Below are positions 43,179-52,878 of a stretch of DNA of 64,000 bases, one piece after another. The notes beneath the pieces are model-generated. The model ran no database searches and had not been told where the DNA came from. It worked only from the letters and a program-made list of their open reading frames with translations. This DNA comes from Maridesulfovibrio zosterae DSM 11974 (lineage in GTDB: Bacteria > Desulfobacterota > Desulfovibrionia > Desulfovibrionales > Desulfovibrionaceae), in NCBI RefSeq assembly GCF_000425265.1, contig NZ_AUDC01000012.1, positions 1 to 64,000 on the forward strand, in the 5' to 3' direction. Numbering within the stretch: the first letter of the stretch is position 1; each line of letters begins with the position of its first letter. Both the position numbers and the translations under genes were made by a program.

Positions 43179-45650
43179 TCAGCTCTTAAATGCGTTCTTA
43201 ATTCTTTTGGATTCATTCATGAATGCTTTAAGCTGTTCGTCAACAGCCGTTTTATCTTCAGCCACAACAGCTTTTTCAAGTTTTACTGCAATATCACGAG
43301 CTTTTGGGGCACAGATAGCGGCACAACTGCTTTTAAGAGTATGAGCTATACGTCTGGCTGTATTCAAATCATTAGAATCCAGAGCTTCAGTAAGACTCAT
43401 AACATCATCTTCAACATCGGTAAGAAACATGGTGCAAAGCTCAGTATACAGACCATCATCACCGCAATAAATTTCGTTTGCCTTAGATATGTCCAGAACC
43501 ATATCTTCAAAGCTTTCATGAGTAAGCTCTGAAACAGCTGCTCTGGGTAAACGCTTCAAAACCCTCTGAATCACATTTTGTAAATCCAAATATTGTACGG
43601 GCTTGGCAATGTAATCATTCATCCCCGCCTTTGTACACTTATCATTCACTCCAGCCATGGCATGGGCGGACATAGCAATGATGGGAATATCCTTTTTGTC
43701 TTCCCCGGCTTTTCCAAGGCGAATATTTCTTGAAGCTTCAAAGCCATCCATAGCAGGCATTTCAAGATCCATCAAAATCAAGTCTACAGAAAGACGTGAC
43801 AAAGTGCTTATAGCCTCAACACCGTTATCGGCAACAGCGACAACATGTCCCATTTTTTTAAGCAGGCTGGTAGCAACTTTGACATTGATAGGATTATCTT
43901 CAACCAGAAGAATTCTAAATGAGCATTCTTCCGTATCGTCAGCTTCATTTTCAACAAGATTTTCACTGATAACTTTTGAAGGATCACCCGGTTGCAAAAC
44001 TACATGAAACGTAAAAACACTGCCGTATCCTTCAGAACTGCGGACACCTATTTTACCGTCCATCATCTCAACAAGTTCACGGGAAATGGCAAGCCCCAGA
44101 CCTGAACCGCCAAATTTACGGGTGGTAGAATCATCTGCCTGACGAAAACTTTCAAAAATTATGTTTTGCTTATCTTCCGGAATACCTATTCCAGTATCAC
44201 GAACTGAAACTTGTAAAACAACTTCACCTGAATGATTTTTCCCATCCAGCATTGTGACCAGAACAAAAATACCACCATGTTCAGTAAACTTAAGTGAATT
44301 ACCCACCAGATTGTACAAAATCTGTTTCAATCGCCCTTTATCACCACAGACAATATCAGGAACATCTTCCTCTATATCAAGGCTGAGTACCAACCCCCTT
44401 TCTTTAGCCTGCGACTCCATGCTCTTAATAACTTCGTATAAAGATTCGCTGAGACTGAAATCCTTGTTCTCCAGTTTGAGCATGCGGGCCTCAACCTTTG
44501 ACAGATCAAGAATGTCATTAACAAGCGTAAGTAACTGAGATGCTGAGAGCCGGACAATTTCCAGATTATCAGTTTGTTCAGGAGTGAGCTCAGAACGCAG
44601 AGTAAGGTCGGTCATACCGATTACGGCATTCAGCGGTGTGCGGATTTCATGGCTCATTGATGCCAGAAAGCGGGACTTAAAACGGTTGTCTTTTTCCGCC
44701 GCGTCACGAGCCTTGATAATCTCACTTTCCATATTTTTACGGTCAGTAATTTCAATAAATGAAGCAACTGCTCCACCGGATTTGCCACGCATAGGTGTCA
44801 CTTCCAGCATATACCAGTTCACTTCTGACTTACTTCCTGTCTCCAGTGAATATTCGTAAGTAAATTTCTTTTCTTTCCCGGCAGCAACAGAGCGAACTCC
44901 GTTCACTATATTTTCTATAGGAACACTAAGGCGCCCTGAATTGGAAATGGCCTGCGCAAAATCGACACCTTCAACTTCTGCTTCAGCATCTTCGGGCATG
45001 AATAAATCACGCCATGAACCGTTAGCGGCAATAAGTTTTAAATCCGGGTCCAACACAGCAATTTTTGATGCGACTGAATCCAGAACGGAGCTGAGCTGTT
45101 CTTTACGGGAGACGAGTTTTTTATGGGCGGTATCAAGCTGTCTGGATTGGAGCAGAGTATTTTCGTATGTTGCCAGTAAAAGTTGAAATACCTGACTGAA
45201 GTCTGCTTTTAAAACATGCTTCTCACCATGAAATTCAAAATTAACTTCCTGAACAACAGACTGGTCAGCTTCAAATGAATCAGGATTTAATACAGACTTT
45301 ATGCGAGAATATAAAAAAAGCTCATCGTAAGGCTTGGTTACAAAATTTGTTGCACCGCTTTTGAGTCCTTTAACGATATCACCAGGATCTGAAAGACTGG
45401 TCAGTAGAATAACTGGTACAGAACAGAAGGCTGGATTTCTGCGAATGTTTTCGCATAATTCATATCCGTCCATGCCGGGCATAATCACGTCACTTATAAC
45501 CAGATCTATTTTTTTATTGCCAAGTATTTCCAGAGCTTTTTCAGCATTTGACGCCAACGTAACCTGAAAATCTCTTGAAAAAAGAAAATATTCTAATTTA
45601 ACAGCCTGCGTAAGACTGTCTTCAACTACAAGTATATGATTACTGCGCAC
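43179..45650 (-). CDS. Hybrid histidine kinase: REC-PAS-HisKA-HATPase-REC-Hpt
   Basis: About 823 residues. The N-terminal receiver has Asp in [17 protein letters not shown]-like region (about 190-310) is followed by HisKA with [19 protein letters not shown], HATPase with N, G1 (DTGIGIP) and G2 (GSGLGLAIS) boxes, a second receiver ([13 protein letters not shown]) and a C-terminal Hpt with [12 protein letters not shown]. All phosphorelay residues appear intact. The GTG at 45650 follows GAGG by seven bases, after the cheB stop. No DNA-binding output is present, so the Hpt must pass phosphate to another protein. Confidence 0.9.
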   Translation of the reverse strand: MRSNHILVVEDSLTQAVKLEYFLFSRDFQVTLASNAEKALEILGNKKIDLVISDVIMPGMDGYELCENIRRNPAFCSVPVILLTSLSDPGDIVKGLKSGATNFVTKPYDELFLYSRIKSVLNPDSFEADQSVVQEVNFEFHGEKHVLKADFSQVFQLLLATYENTLLQSRQLDTAHKKLVSRKEQLSSVLDSVASKIAVLDPDLKLIAANGSWRDLFMPEDAEAEVEGVDFAQAISNSGRLSVPIENIVNGVRSVAAGKEKKFTYEYSLETGSKSEVNWYMLEVTPMRGKSGGAVASFIEITDRKNMESEIIKARDAAEKDNRFKSRFLASMSHEIRTPLNAVIGMTDLTLRSELTPEQTDNLEIVRLSASQLLTLVNDILDLSKVEARMLKLENKDFSLSESLYEVIKSMESQAKERGLVLSLDIEEDVPDIVCGDKGRLKQILYNLVGNSLKFTEHGGIFVLVTMLDGKNHSGEVVLQVSVRDTGIGIPEDKQNIIFESFRQADDSTTRKFGGSGLGLAISRELVEMMDGKIGVRSSEGYGSVFTFHVVLQPGDPSKVISENLVENEADDTEECSFRILLVEDNPINVKVATSLLKKMGHVVAVADNGVEAISTLSRLSVDLILMDLEMPAMDGFEASRNIRLGKAGEDKKDIPIIAMSAHAMAGVNDKCTKAGMNDYIAKPVQYLDLQNVIQRVLKRLPRAAVSELTHESFEDMVLDISKANEIYCGDDGLYTELCTMFLTDVEDDVMSLTEALDSNDLNTARRIAHTLKSSCAAICAPKARDIAVKLEKAVVAEDKTAVDEQLKAFMNESKRIKNAFKS

Positions 45651-45660
45651 TAAAAAAACC

Positions 45661-46707
45661 TCAACTTCCACAAATATGGTTTACTAATTCAGGCCCTATT
45701 TTTTCGAGCGGTAAAACCTGAACAGCCGCTCCTATTCTGACAGCTTCTCCCGGCATTCCAAATACAATTGAAGTCTCACGGTTCTGTGCAATAGTATGCC
45801 CTCCGCTGCGCCTGATTTTAAGCAGCTCATCAGCACCGTCACGCCCCATTCCTGTCAGCAGAACAGCAACAGCAAGACGACCTATATTTCGGGCAACAGA
45901 ATCAAACAACGCAGATACAGTAGGCCGGATACCATTCACTGCCGGAGATTCTGACAAAACAACTTTACGATCAGCAGAGACCTCAAGATGATACTCTTCA
46001 GGCCCAAAATAAACAACACCGGGCCGAATTATTTCGCCATGTTCTGCAATTTTAATATTATGTCCAGTATTATCAATCAGCCAATTAACCATACCTGCAG
46101 TAAATCCGCTCGACATATGCTGAATAACAATTATAGGAGCTGGAAAACCGACCGGCAACGACATCAGGATTGCTTTAACCGCCTGCGGTCCGCCGGTTGA
46201 AGCACCTATGCAGATTACTTCTTTTGGATAATTATGCAGACCTTCAAATGCTGTATCCTCAGATATCTTAATACAATTATCTTTTTTCAGCCTCCCCTTT
46301 CTCCGCACAACACGGACCTCGGACATGAGCCGGGCAGACATAATTATTTCAGCCATTTGCCCGTAAAAATCATCACTATTAAGTGCCGGCTTATCATGAA
46401 AGGATAAAGCACCTGTATCAAGCAGTCTGAAACCAAGTTCCGCATCAGATGAACTATACACAGCACTCACTATAACAATAGGAACAGGACTCTCTTCCAT
46501 GATGCTGCGGGTCACAGTAAAACCGTCAAAATCAGGAAGATTGACATCCATAGTAACAACATCAGGAGCAAGGTCTTTAACCATGCGAAGTGCTGAAGCC
46601 CCATCTTCTGCACAGCCTACGACCTCAAAGTCATCCTCACGATTAAACATTTCTTTAAATAATTCGCAGACAGACTTTGAATCATCTACAATCAGTACCT
46701 TAATCAC
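45661..46707 (-). CDS. cheB: Chemotaxis-type methylesterase CheB
   Basis: 348 residues with an N-terminal receiver (phosphoacceptor in VVTMDVNLPDFDG) and a C-terminal methylesterase. The catalytic Ser is in GASTGGPQA, His in IQHMSSGFT and Asp in LTGMGRDGADEL. It demethylates or deamidates receptor glutamates when phosphorylated by CheA. It starts with GTG near GGGGG. No methyl-accepting receptor lies in this operon, so the target is encoded elsewhere. Confidence 0.92.
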   Translation of the reverse strand: MIKVLIVDDSKSVCELFKEMFNREDDFEVVGCAEDGASALRMVKDLAPDVVTMDVNLPDFDGFTVTRSIMEESPVPIVIVSAVYSSSDAELGFRLLDTGALSFHDKPALNSDDFYGQMAEIIMSARLMSEVRVVRRKGRLKKDNCIKISEDTAFEGLHNYPKEVICIGASTGGPQAVKAILMSLPVGFPAPIIVIQHMSSGFTAGMVNWLIDNTGHNIKIAEHGEIIRPGVVYFGPEEYHLEVSADRKVVLSESPAVNGIRPTVSALFDSVARNIGRLAVAVLLTGMGRDGADELLKIRRSGGHTIAQNRETSIVFGMPGEAVRIGAAVQVLPLEKIGPELVNHICGS

Positions 46708-46963
46708 TGTGCCCCCGATTGAAACGTCTCAAAAAAAACTATTAACCCCATAGTACATTCAAAACAGCAACAATTCAGTTCATAAACTGGGAATAAATCA
46801 TCTTCATCAAAAGCCTTTAAGCAGTATTACTAATTTAGTATTATTGTTACATACTAAAACTCAAAGAATCAATAAATCACAAAAAAAAGCTACTGCTATA
46901 ACAAATACAACTACGCGGCTTTAACAAAATAAATTATAAAACTAAAAACTTGTTTATTAATAT

Positions 46964-49339
46964 CTATCCTATTAAACGACTGATCACCTCAAGCAGGTTC
47001 CCCTGATCAAAACTGGACTTGATAATATAGGCATCGGCACCAACCTCCACTCCGCGTTCTCTATCCTGCTGTGATCCAAGAGACGTAACAAGCACAATAG
47101 GAAGATTGGCACTTTGAGGCATTTTTCTAACTTCTGATGTAAGAGTAAAGCCATCCATACGCGGCATCTCAACATCCGAAACAAGAATATCAGGCAATTG
47201 CTGTTTAATATGGTTGAGACCGTCAAGACCGTCTACAGCAGTGACAACATTATATCCCGCTGCTTCCAGCACATTTTTGAGCAGCATACGTGAAGTGATT
47301 GAATCTTCAGTAATGAGGACAGTCTTAACTTCTTTTTCACCAATCTGGTGGGAAGAAGATCTTACTTTCACACCTGAATTAATACTCAAAGCAGTCCGGA
47401 CCATATCAGGAGCATGGAGAATAGGAACCAGCCGACCTGATCCGATCATTGAAAATCCTGCAACATTTCTGACTCTTTGAAGTATTTGCCTCATACTTTT
47501 AGCCATTACATCCTGTTCGCCGAGCAGCTCTTCAGTACTTATAGCAACAGCCTTACGGCCTTTACCCATAATAAAAACAGGAAATGACTGTTTCTCAGCT
47601 TTCGTCACTGTGAGTTCAAGTATGTCTGCAAGACCTATCAACGGTATGGGACGCCCTGAAAATAAAATAGTTTCTCTTCCACCGGCAGAGCCTATATCTT
47701 CCTGCCGAACCAGCAGAACTTTGCGGACTCCGGCCTTGGGAACCACAAAAATACTGCCTCCGGCCTCGACAATAATTCCCCTGAAAGAGGTTAGAGCAAC
47801 CGGAATATTCATGATAACCCGGACTCCTCTCCCCTCAGGGCTGGCAACTACAACATTCCCGCCCAGCGCCTCAACTTTATCCCTTACTATGGCCATCCCC
47901 AGCCCCCGCCCGGAAATATCAGTAATAATATCGCTGGTGGACATACCCGAAACAAAAACAAGATCAAGAACAGCTCTATGATCCATCTGCTCTGCTTCTT
48001 CCCTGGAAACAATACCATTCTGTATTGCTACGGTTCGAAGCTTATCGCAATCTATTCCCTTGCCGTCATCACTATAAATAATTTTGACGATATCGCGGTC
48101 AGTATGAGTAATGGAAAATGAAATATTTCCGCAAGAAGGTTTGCCTGCCGCAGCACGATATTCTTGTGATTCAATACCGTGATCTATAGAATTCCTGATC
48201 ATGTGCATAAGCGGGTCATGAAGCATTTCAAGGATTCGTCGATCAATACGGACATTCTCGCCAGAGACTTCCAGCTCACACTTCTTCCCCTGCTCTGCAC
48301 TTAAACTGCGGACCATTCGAGGGAAGACATCCAGCATTGATGAAAAAGGAAGAAGCATGGAATCTTTAAAATCACCGATCAGTGAATCTACTTTTGAAGA
48401 AAGCTCCCATTGAGCTTTTTGAGCTGAAGATGAAAGTGAACTTAAATGGCGAGAAAAATCTTCCAGCCTCTTTTCCATATCAGCAAAAAAAACAAGTTCT
48501 TCATCCTCTAAAAATTTCTTCTTATTTTCATAAAAATTCTGAAAAAACTTCAAAGAGTCAGCAAGAGAATCTTCCAGAACAACAGCTTCCCTCGACCTTG
48601 CCTTCTGTGCATTACGCGAAGAAATAAGTTCCTCTGTCCGTAGAAGCAATCCGGTAACAAAAGAAGAACTGAGCCTTACAGTATCGTCCATTGCCTGCCG
48701 TGATGACACTTTATTTACACCAGTAGCTACGCCCTTATCTGACGGTGTCGAAATCGTATACTCAGCAGTCTCTATATTCTCTTGAAGAATGGGAGAATCC
48801 AGTTCTAAATCGGGTTCAGTCAATGCCGCAGGGGTTAAATCTTCAGTTTCATTTACGACCGCAGATTCTGCAGTGGAAGTATTAGAGAAGATTCCGTCCT
48901 CTTCCGACTCATCATTTATCAGATGAGGGGAATCAACAAAATTTTTCATCTGCGAGAGAGCAAGAGCCGGAGTCGGGGCCTGAAGTATAGCCTCAGAGTC
49001 ATCCTCCTGTGCCAGAATATTATCAAGAATATCGAGCCAGCCCAGCATGGAAGAACTGATTGCTTTTGGAGGGACAAGACTGTTCTTCTTTAATACAGAA
49101 AAAAATGATTCAAAGCTCTGGCAAAATTTTTCAACTCCGCCCAGCCCAACGGCACGGGCCGCACCTTTCAGGCTGTGAAGCTCGCGGTATGACGACTCGA
49201 TGAGCAATAATAATTCCTGCTCATTGCCACCTTTCTCAAGCCGCATGAAATCCGATGAAAGCACCCGCATGCGCTCAACACTTTCACCCCGGAATGCTTT
49301 AAGCAGCCTTTTTTTAAGTTCTTTATCGCTCATGGTCAT
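46964..49339 (-). CDS. CheA-type hybrid kinase with C-terminal receiver
   Basis: 791 residues. The N-terminal Hpt has the phospho-His in ELHSLKGAARAVG (near 52). A variable acidic linker, dimerisation helices, HATPase (MIRNSIDHGIES, DDGKGID, GRGLGMAIV), a CheW-like domain (about 510-640) and a C-terminal receiver (ILVSDVEMPRMDG) follow. The built-in receiver is typical of alternative-function chemosensory systems rather than flagellar ones. AGGGTG precedes the ATG. A 256-base gap separates it from cheB with no gene in it. Confidence 0.9.
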   Translation of the reverse strand: MTMSDKELKKRLLKAFRGESVERMRVLSSDFMRLEKGGNEQELLLLIESSYRELHSLKGAARAVGLGGVEKFCQSFESFFSVLKKNSLVPPKAISSSMLGWLDILDNILAQEDDSEAILQAPTPALALSQMKNFVDSPHLINDESEEDGIFSNTSTAESAVVNETEDLTPAALTEPDLELDSPILQENIETAEYTISTPSDKGVATGVNKVSSRQAMDDTVRLSSSFVTGLLLRTEELISSRNAQKARSREAVVLEDSLADSLKFFQNFYENKKKFLEDEELVFFADMEKRLEDFSRHLSSLSSSAQKAQWELSSKVDSLIGDFKDSMLLPFSSMLDVFPRMVRSLSAEQGKKCELEVSGENVRIDRRILEMLHDPLMHMIRNSIDHGIESQEYRAAAGKPSCGNISFSITHTDRDIVKIIYSDDGKGIDCDKLRTVAIQNGIVSREEAEQMDHRAVLDLVFVSGMSTSDIITDISGRGLGMAIVRDKVEALGGNVVVASPEGRGVRVIMNIPVALTSFRGIIVEAGGSIFVVPKAGVRKVLLVRQEDIGSAGGRETILFSGRPIPLIGLADILELTVTKAEKQSFPVFIMGKGRKAVAISTEELLGEQDVMAKSMRQILQRVRNVAGFSMIGSGRLVPILHAPDMVRTALSINSGVKVRSSSHQIGEKEVKTVLITEDSITSRMLLKNVLEAAGYNVVTAVDGLDGLNHIKQQLPDILVSDVEMPRMDGFTLTSEVRKMPQSANLPIVLVTSLGSQQDRERGVEVGADAYIIKSSFDQGNLLEVISRLIG

Positions 49340-49402
49340 ATTCTACACCCTGAAATGATCAGATTCTGTATAATAAATACTGCACACTGGACGCCTTGCA
49401 CG

Positions 49403-49966
49403 CTAAATATTGCCTACGGACTCATTAATTACGAAGGCTTTTTCAGTTAACAGCAATTCACCGTTTAAAATAATTTTAAGGTCTTCTGTAACTCCTCTGG
49501 AATAGAGATATACTGAGTTATTACTCTGAGTAAGCGGCTTATTTTCAACGTTTGAAATAGGTATAACATCGATAACTTCATCTAAAACAATTCCAAACTC
49601 TTTCTCACCGGAAGATAGGAGTAACACTTTAGAACTCTGTGGATCAACGGGCTTACCGGTCCCAAAAAAGACACACAAATCCACAACAGCCCAGATATTA
49701 CCCCGTACACTGACCACCCCTTTCAAAAATTCAGGTGTGCAGGGAACAGAAACAATCTCATCAGGTTCAAGAACTTCTTTGATAAAGACAGTCTCGATAG
49801 CATAAATATTACCGCCCATACTGAATATGACGTAATCCCGTGAGTTGCTTTCTGTATGCTCACTGAGATCGTCATCAACATTTAGCGCCAGTTTCACCGC
49901 TCTTTTGCGGAGCAGCTCACGGTCATTTTCACGGCCTATAAATTCAGAGACCTTAGAATTTCCCAT
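49403..49966 (-). CDS. CheW-family coupling protein (second)
   Basis: 187 residues; the CheW SH3-like double barrel (RDYVIFSMGGNIYAIETVFI, GVVSVRGNIWAVVDL) is preceded by a ~45-residue N-terminal extension. It would link a receptor to the CheA-type kinase downstream. Confidence 0.87.
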   Translation of the reverse strand: MGNSKVSEFIGRENDRELLRKRAVKLALNVDDDLSEHTESNSRDYVIFSMGGNIYAIETVFIKEVLEPDEIVSVPCTPEFLKGVVSVRGNIWAVVDLCVFFGTGKPVDPQSSKVLLLSSGEKEFGIVLDEVIDVIPISNVENKPLTQSNNSVYLYSRGVTEDLKIILNGELLLTEKAFVINESVGNI

Positions 49967-49980
49967 AATTTCAGTACCTG

Positions 49981-51576
49981 TTAACCAATGTTATTGTTAA
50001 CCAGTTTAACCATTTCCTTAAGTCTTCCGGCAGTTGTTCCATCAGAGTACGGAATGATTTCATCATGTTCCAAGCGGTCAAGTTCCTGCAAAGCAATTCT
50101 AAAATGCCTCATGGCAGATAATTTGTCACTGCAGGACATATAAATATTGCCAAGTACCACGTGAGCCATAATAAAACCCGAATTTAAAAATATCGCATTA
50201 CGAACTTCGGCAACTGCACCGTCCAAGTCTCCCTGCTGCATTTTGATCTGCCCGAGCATAAAGTGCGGCTCAGCAGATACCTTGTCTGCTTCAATAGCCT
50301 GTTTACACCAGTATGCTGCATCGTCAAGCATACCTGAATCCGCATTTATTTCAGCCAGAGCATATAGAACTGCCACTTTCTTATCTCTGCTTAGTCCAGT
50401 ATCCAGACTCCTTCTAAGCAGAGTCAATGCACCGGATTTATCACCAATTCGGCGCAACTTCTCAGCTTCTGCAATAAAGTCTACTCCACATGAGTCAACT
50501 GCAGATTCAGAAGATGGCTGCATTGTTTCTGAACTATCCAGAATATCTGTGCTGAAAATATCTGTATCGTCCTGCACCAATAAGTCCGGGCCAGCTTCAG
50601 GCGAAGTATAATCATCACAAAAATCACCTGACTGATAGTCTGAAAAATCCGATCCTGAAAGGCCAAACCCCTGTGGCAAGTCAAAACTGTCCGGAGATAT
50701 TGAATCATCATATAAATCTGAAAACTGCAGTTTCTCAGGAGCAAAATTAACATTCTTCCGAAATAAAAGGACGGGGCCGAAACTGACCGGCTCAAACTTT
50801 CCATGATTGGTTATCAGGGCCGATTCACTGGCAGTAACCACCAGTATGCCTCCGGGACTCATGCTGTTCCAGATCTTATCCAGAACCAGGTTAACTCCCT
50901 CTGAAGAAAAGTACATTAGAACATTGCGGCAAAAGATAAGATCCATACCAGTAAATGATGCAGGGATCTTATCGCCAATGAGATTAAAACGCGTAAGAGT
51001 AACCATATCCTTGATGGACTGGTCTATGAAATATGAATTTGTACCGGATTCATGAAAATAAATATCCCGGTAAGCTGTAGCTTCGGTGCGAAAAGACCAT
51101 TTGCGGTAATGCCCCTCTTCTGCTTTTATCAGTGCCCTGCTGTCGATATCAGTCCCGAAAATTTCACAACAGACTTTTGACCGATTGCAGATCATTGCCA
51201 GTGTATAAGGCTCTTCCCCTGTAGCACAGGCCATAGACCAGATACGGACGGCACCGTTAATACCACTTCCTTTTCCGCATTTATTGCGTAGAATATCCTG
51301 CTCAACTACGTCCAATGTCCGTGGATCACGAAAAAAATATGTCTCGCCTATAGTCAGGTTATTAATAAAAAGTTCTAGATCTTTTTGCATTGCCTGCGGA
51401 GAAATTATGTAATCAAGACATTGCACGGACGAGTTGAATTTTTTATTATCACTATAAAAATCTTTCACTGCGTGGCGCAGATCACGCCAGCGATCAGATT
51501 GAAAATCAAGCCCGTACTTATCACGGACCATTGAAGCAAGCTGCTGAATTTTTTCATCAGTCAAATCATTCACCAT
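49981..51576 (-). CDS. CheR methyltransferase fused to TPR repeats
   Basis: About 531 residues. The N-terminal all-helical domain and SAM-binding methyltransferase domain (MACATGEEPYTLAM, GTDIDSRALIKAEEG, LIFCRNVLMYF) are followed by a low-complexity acidic linker (about 280-370) and three or four TPRs. It methylates receptor glutamates. TPR-fused CheR is common in non-flagellar chemosensory operons. The start overlaps the upstream cheW; TTG at 51585 is an alternative start. Confidence 0.9.
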   Translation of the reverse strand: MVNDLTDEKIQQLASMVRDKYGLDFQSDRWRDLRHAVKDFYSDNKKFNSSVQCLDYIISPQAMQKDLELFINNLTIGETYFFRDPRTLDVVEQDILRNKCGKGSGINGAVRIWSMACATGEEPYTLAMICNRSKVCCEIFGTDIDSRALIKAEEGHYRKWSFRTEATAYRDIYFHESGTNSYFIDQSIKDMVTLTRFNLIGDKIPASFTGMDLIFCRNVLMYFSSEGVNLVLDKIWNSMSPGGILVVTASESALITNHGKFEPVSFGPVLLFRKNVNFAPEKLQFSDLYDDSISPDSFDLPQGFGLSGSDFSDYQSGDFCDDYTSPEAGPDLLVQDDTDIFSTDILDSSETMQPSSESAVDSCGVDFIAEAEKLRRIGDKSGALTLLRRSLDTGLSRDKKVAVLYALAEINADSGMLDDAAYWCKQAIEADKVSAEPHFMLGQIKMQQGDLDGAVAEVRNAIFLNSGFIMAHVVLGNIYMSCSDKLSAMRHFRIALQELDRLEHDEIIPYSDGTTAGRLKEMVKLVNNNIG

Positions 51577-52054
51577 CAGCTTCAATATCTCCCAGATCTC
51601 TCATAGCCTTTAAAGCGGCATCAAGTTTAAAACCCTGCTCTACATCAAGCACTGCGCCCAGATCCTGAACCAGAACAACATCCTCATCTACTCCGGCTAG
51701 AGATTTCAAAAAAACAACTCCGGGCCAGATTTCATCCGCTACCCTCACCAAACCAGGCTCAATCTCTACAACAGCACTGACATTATCAACAAGAATAGCA
51801 ATTTTACGCCCATTACATTCACTGAAAAGCAATCGGTCAGATAAAATAACATCCCTTTCCTGCAACCCCAGCTTTTTGCGCAAACCAAGCACAGGGATCA
51901 CCCTGCCACCGTCACTGATCACCCCGAGTACAGGTTCAGGTGCATCAGGCACATGTGTCAGCAAAACCGCCCGCTCAACTTTATCCACCTGCACAGATGG
52001 AATAGCAAATTTACAGGCTTCGACATCTAGAATTACGTAGTCATTTTCATTCAT
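51566..52054 (-). CDS. CheW-family coupling protein (first)
   Basis: 162 residues in the CheW fold (DYVILDVEACKFAIPSVQVD, VLGVISDGGRVIPVLGL, ILVDNVSAVVEI). First gene of the signalling operon and overlapped by cheR. Two CheW proteins in one operon suggest two receptor inputs or an asymmetric array. Confidence 0.85.
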   Translation of the reverse strand: MNENDYVILDVEACKFAIPSVQVDKVERAVLLTHVPDAPEPVLGVISDGGRVIPVLGLRKKLGLQERDVILSDRLLFSECNGRKIAILVDNVSAVVEIEPGLVRVADEIWPGVVFLKSLAGVDEDVVLVQDLGAVLDVEQGFKLDAALKAMRDLGDIEADGE

Positions 52055-52111
52055 AACTTGGTCCGGTAAGTAGGAAACAATGTATTTGCGCTCTTAATAT
52101 TCCTGATCAGT

Positions 52112-52720
52112 TTAATTCTTTTTTTTGACATTACGGGATATTTCCATCAAAGAATTGTACTTTTTCATGACTTTTTCTGCGTAAGCCCGGGATCGTTCCG
52201 GCATTTTTTTGGGTGAGCCGGTGTGATATGCCCCTATTGCCCGCCAGTTATAGCCATACTTATCAAGACAATATCTAAGAACCCATGCTCCGAGACGTAC
52301 ATTTCCTTCAGGCTCAAGAGCCGTAGCAACACTTAAATCAAATTTATCTATCCAGAATGAGTTAACCTGCATAAGCCCGACATCAAAACTTTTGGTTCGG
52401 TTCTTTTCAATTATAGAAAGAGCTTTCTCCCGTGACGCCGGATAAATTGCCCGCCCTTCAATATTCAATGCCCATGGATTGTTGCCACTTTCATGATCGG
52501 CGATAGCATAAAGAATTTCAGGGTCCAGCGAAAATTCTGTGGCCACTTGTCTGAACAAAGGTTCAACAGGTTTACGCTCATTTTCCGCAACCATTACCCG
52601 CTGCTGGACCTCCCGCCGGATGGAAGGAGAAAACTCACGTTCCACATCTTCGGGAATAAACATGCGAAACACGATTGTCCCGCATATAAGAAGGTAAAGA
52701 GCAACAAAGATTCTGGACAC
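52112..52720 (-). CDS. Membrane-anchored lytic transglycosylase
   Basis: 202 residues with an N-terminal membrane anchor (residues 3-20) and a soluble SLT domain. The catalytic Glu is in AIADHESGNNPWALN, and GLMQVNSFW and YHTGSPKK follow the family pattern. It cleaves peptidoglycan glycan strands in the periplasm. Starts with GTG and weak Shine-Dalgarno. Confidence 0.87.
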   Translation of the reverse strand: MSRIFVALYLLICGTIVFRMFIPEDVEREFSPSIRREVQQRVMVAENERKPVEPLFRQVATEFSLDPEILYAIADHESGNNPWALNIEGRAIYPASREKALSIIEKNRTKSFDVGLMQVNSFWIDKFDLSVATALEPEGNVRLGAWVLRYCLDKYGYNWRAIGAYHTGSPKKMPERSRAYAEKVMKKYNSLMEISRNVKKKN

Positions 52721-52878
52721 TAATTAAAAACTTTCCTCAGGAATCCAGAGAGGAAAAACTTTTCCTCTCTGACCTCTACTTTAAAAACTTTCTGACCGAC
52801 TTAAACCTTAATATTCACAACATACTTAAAAATGAAAAATCCACCACATAAAAGCGCTAAATACTTCAAGCACAAAGC

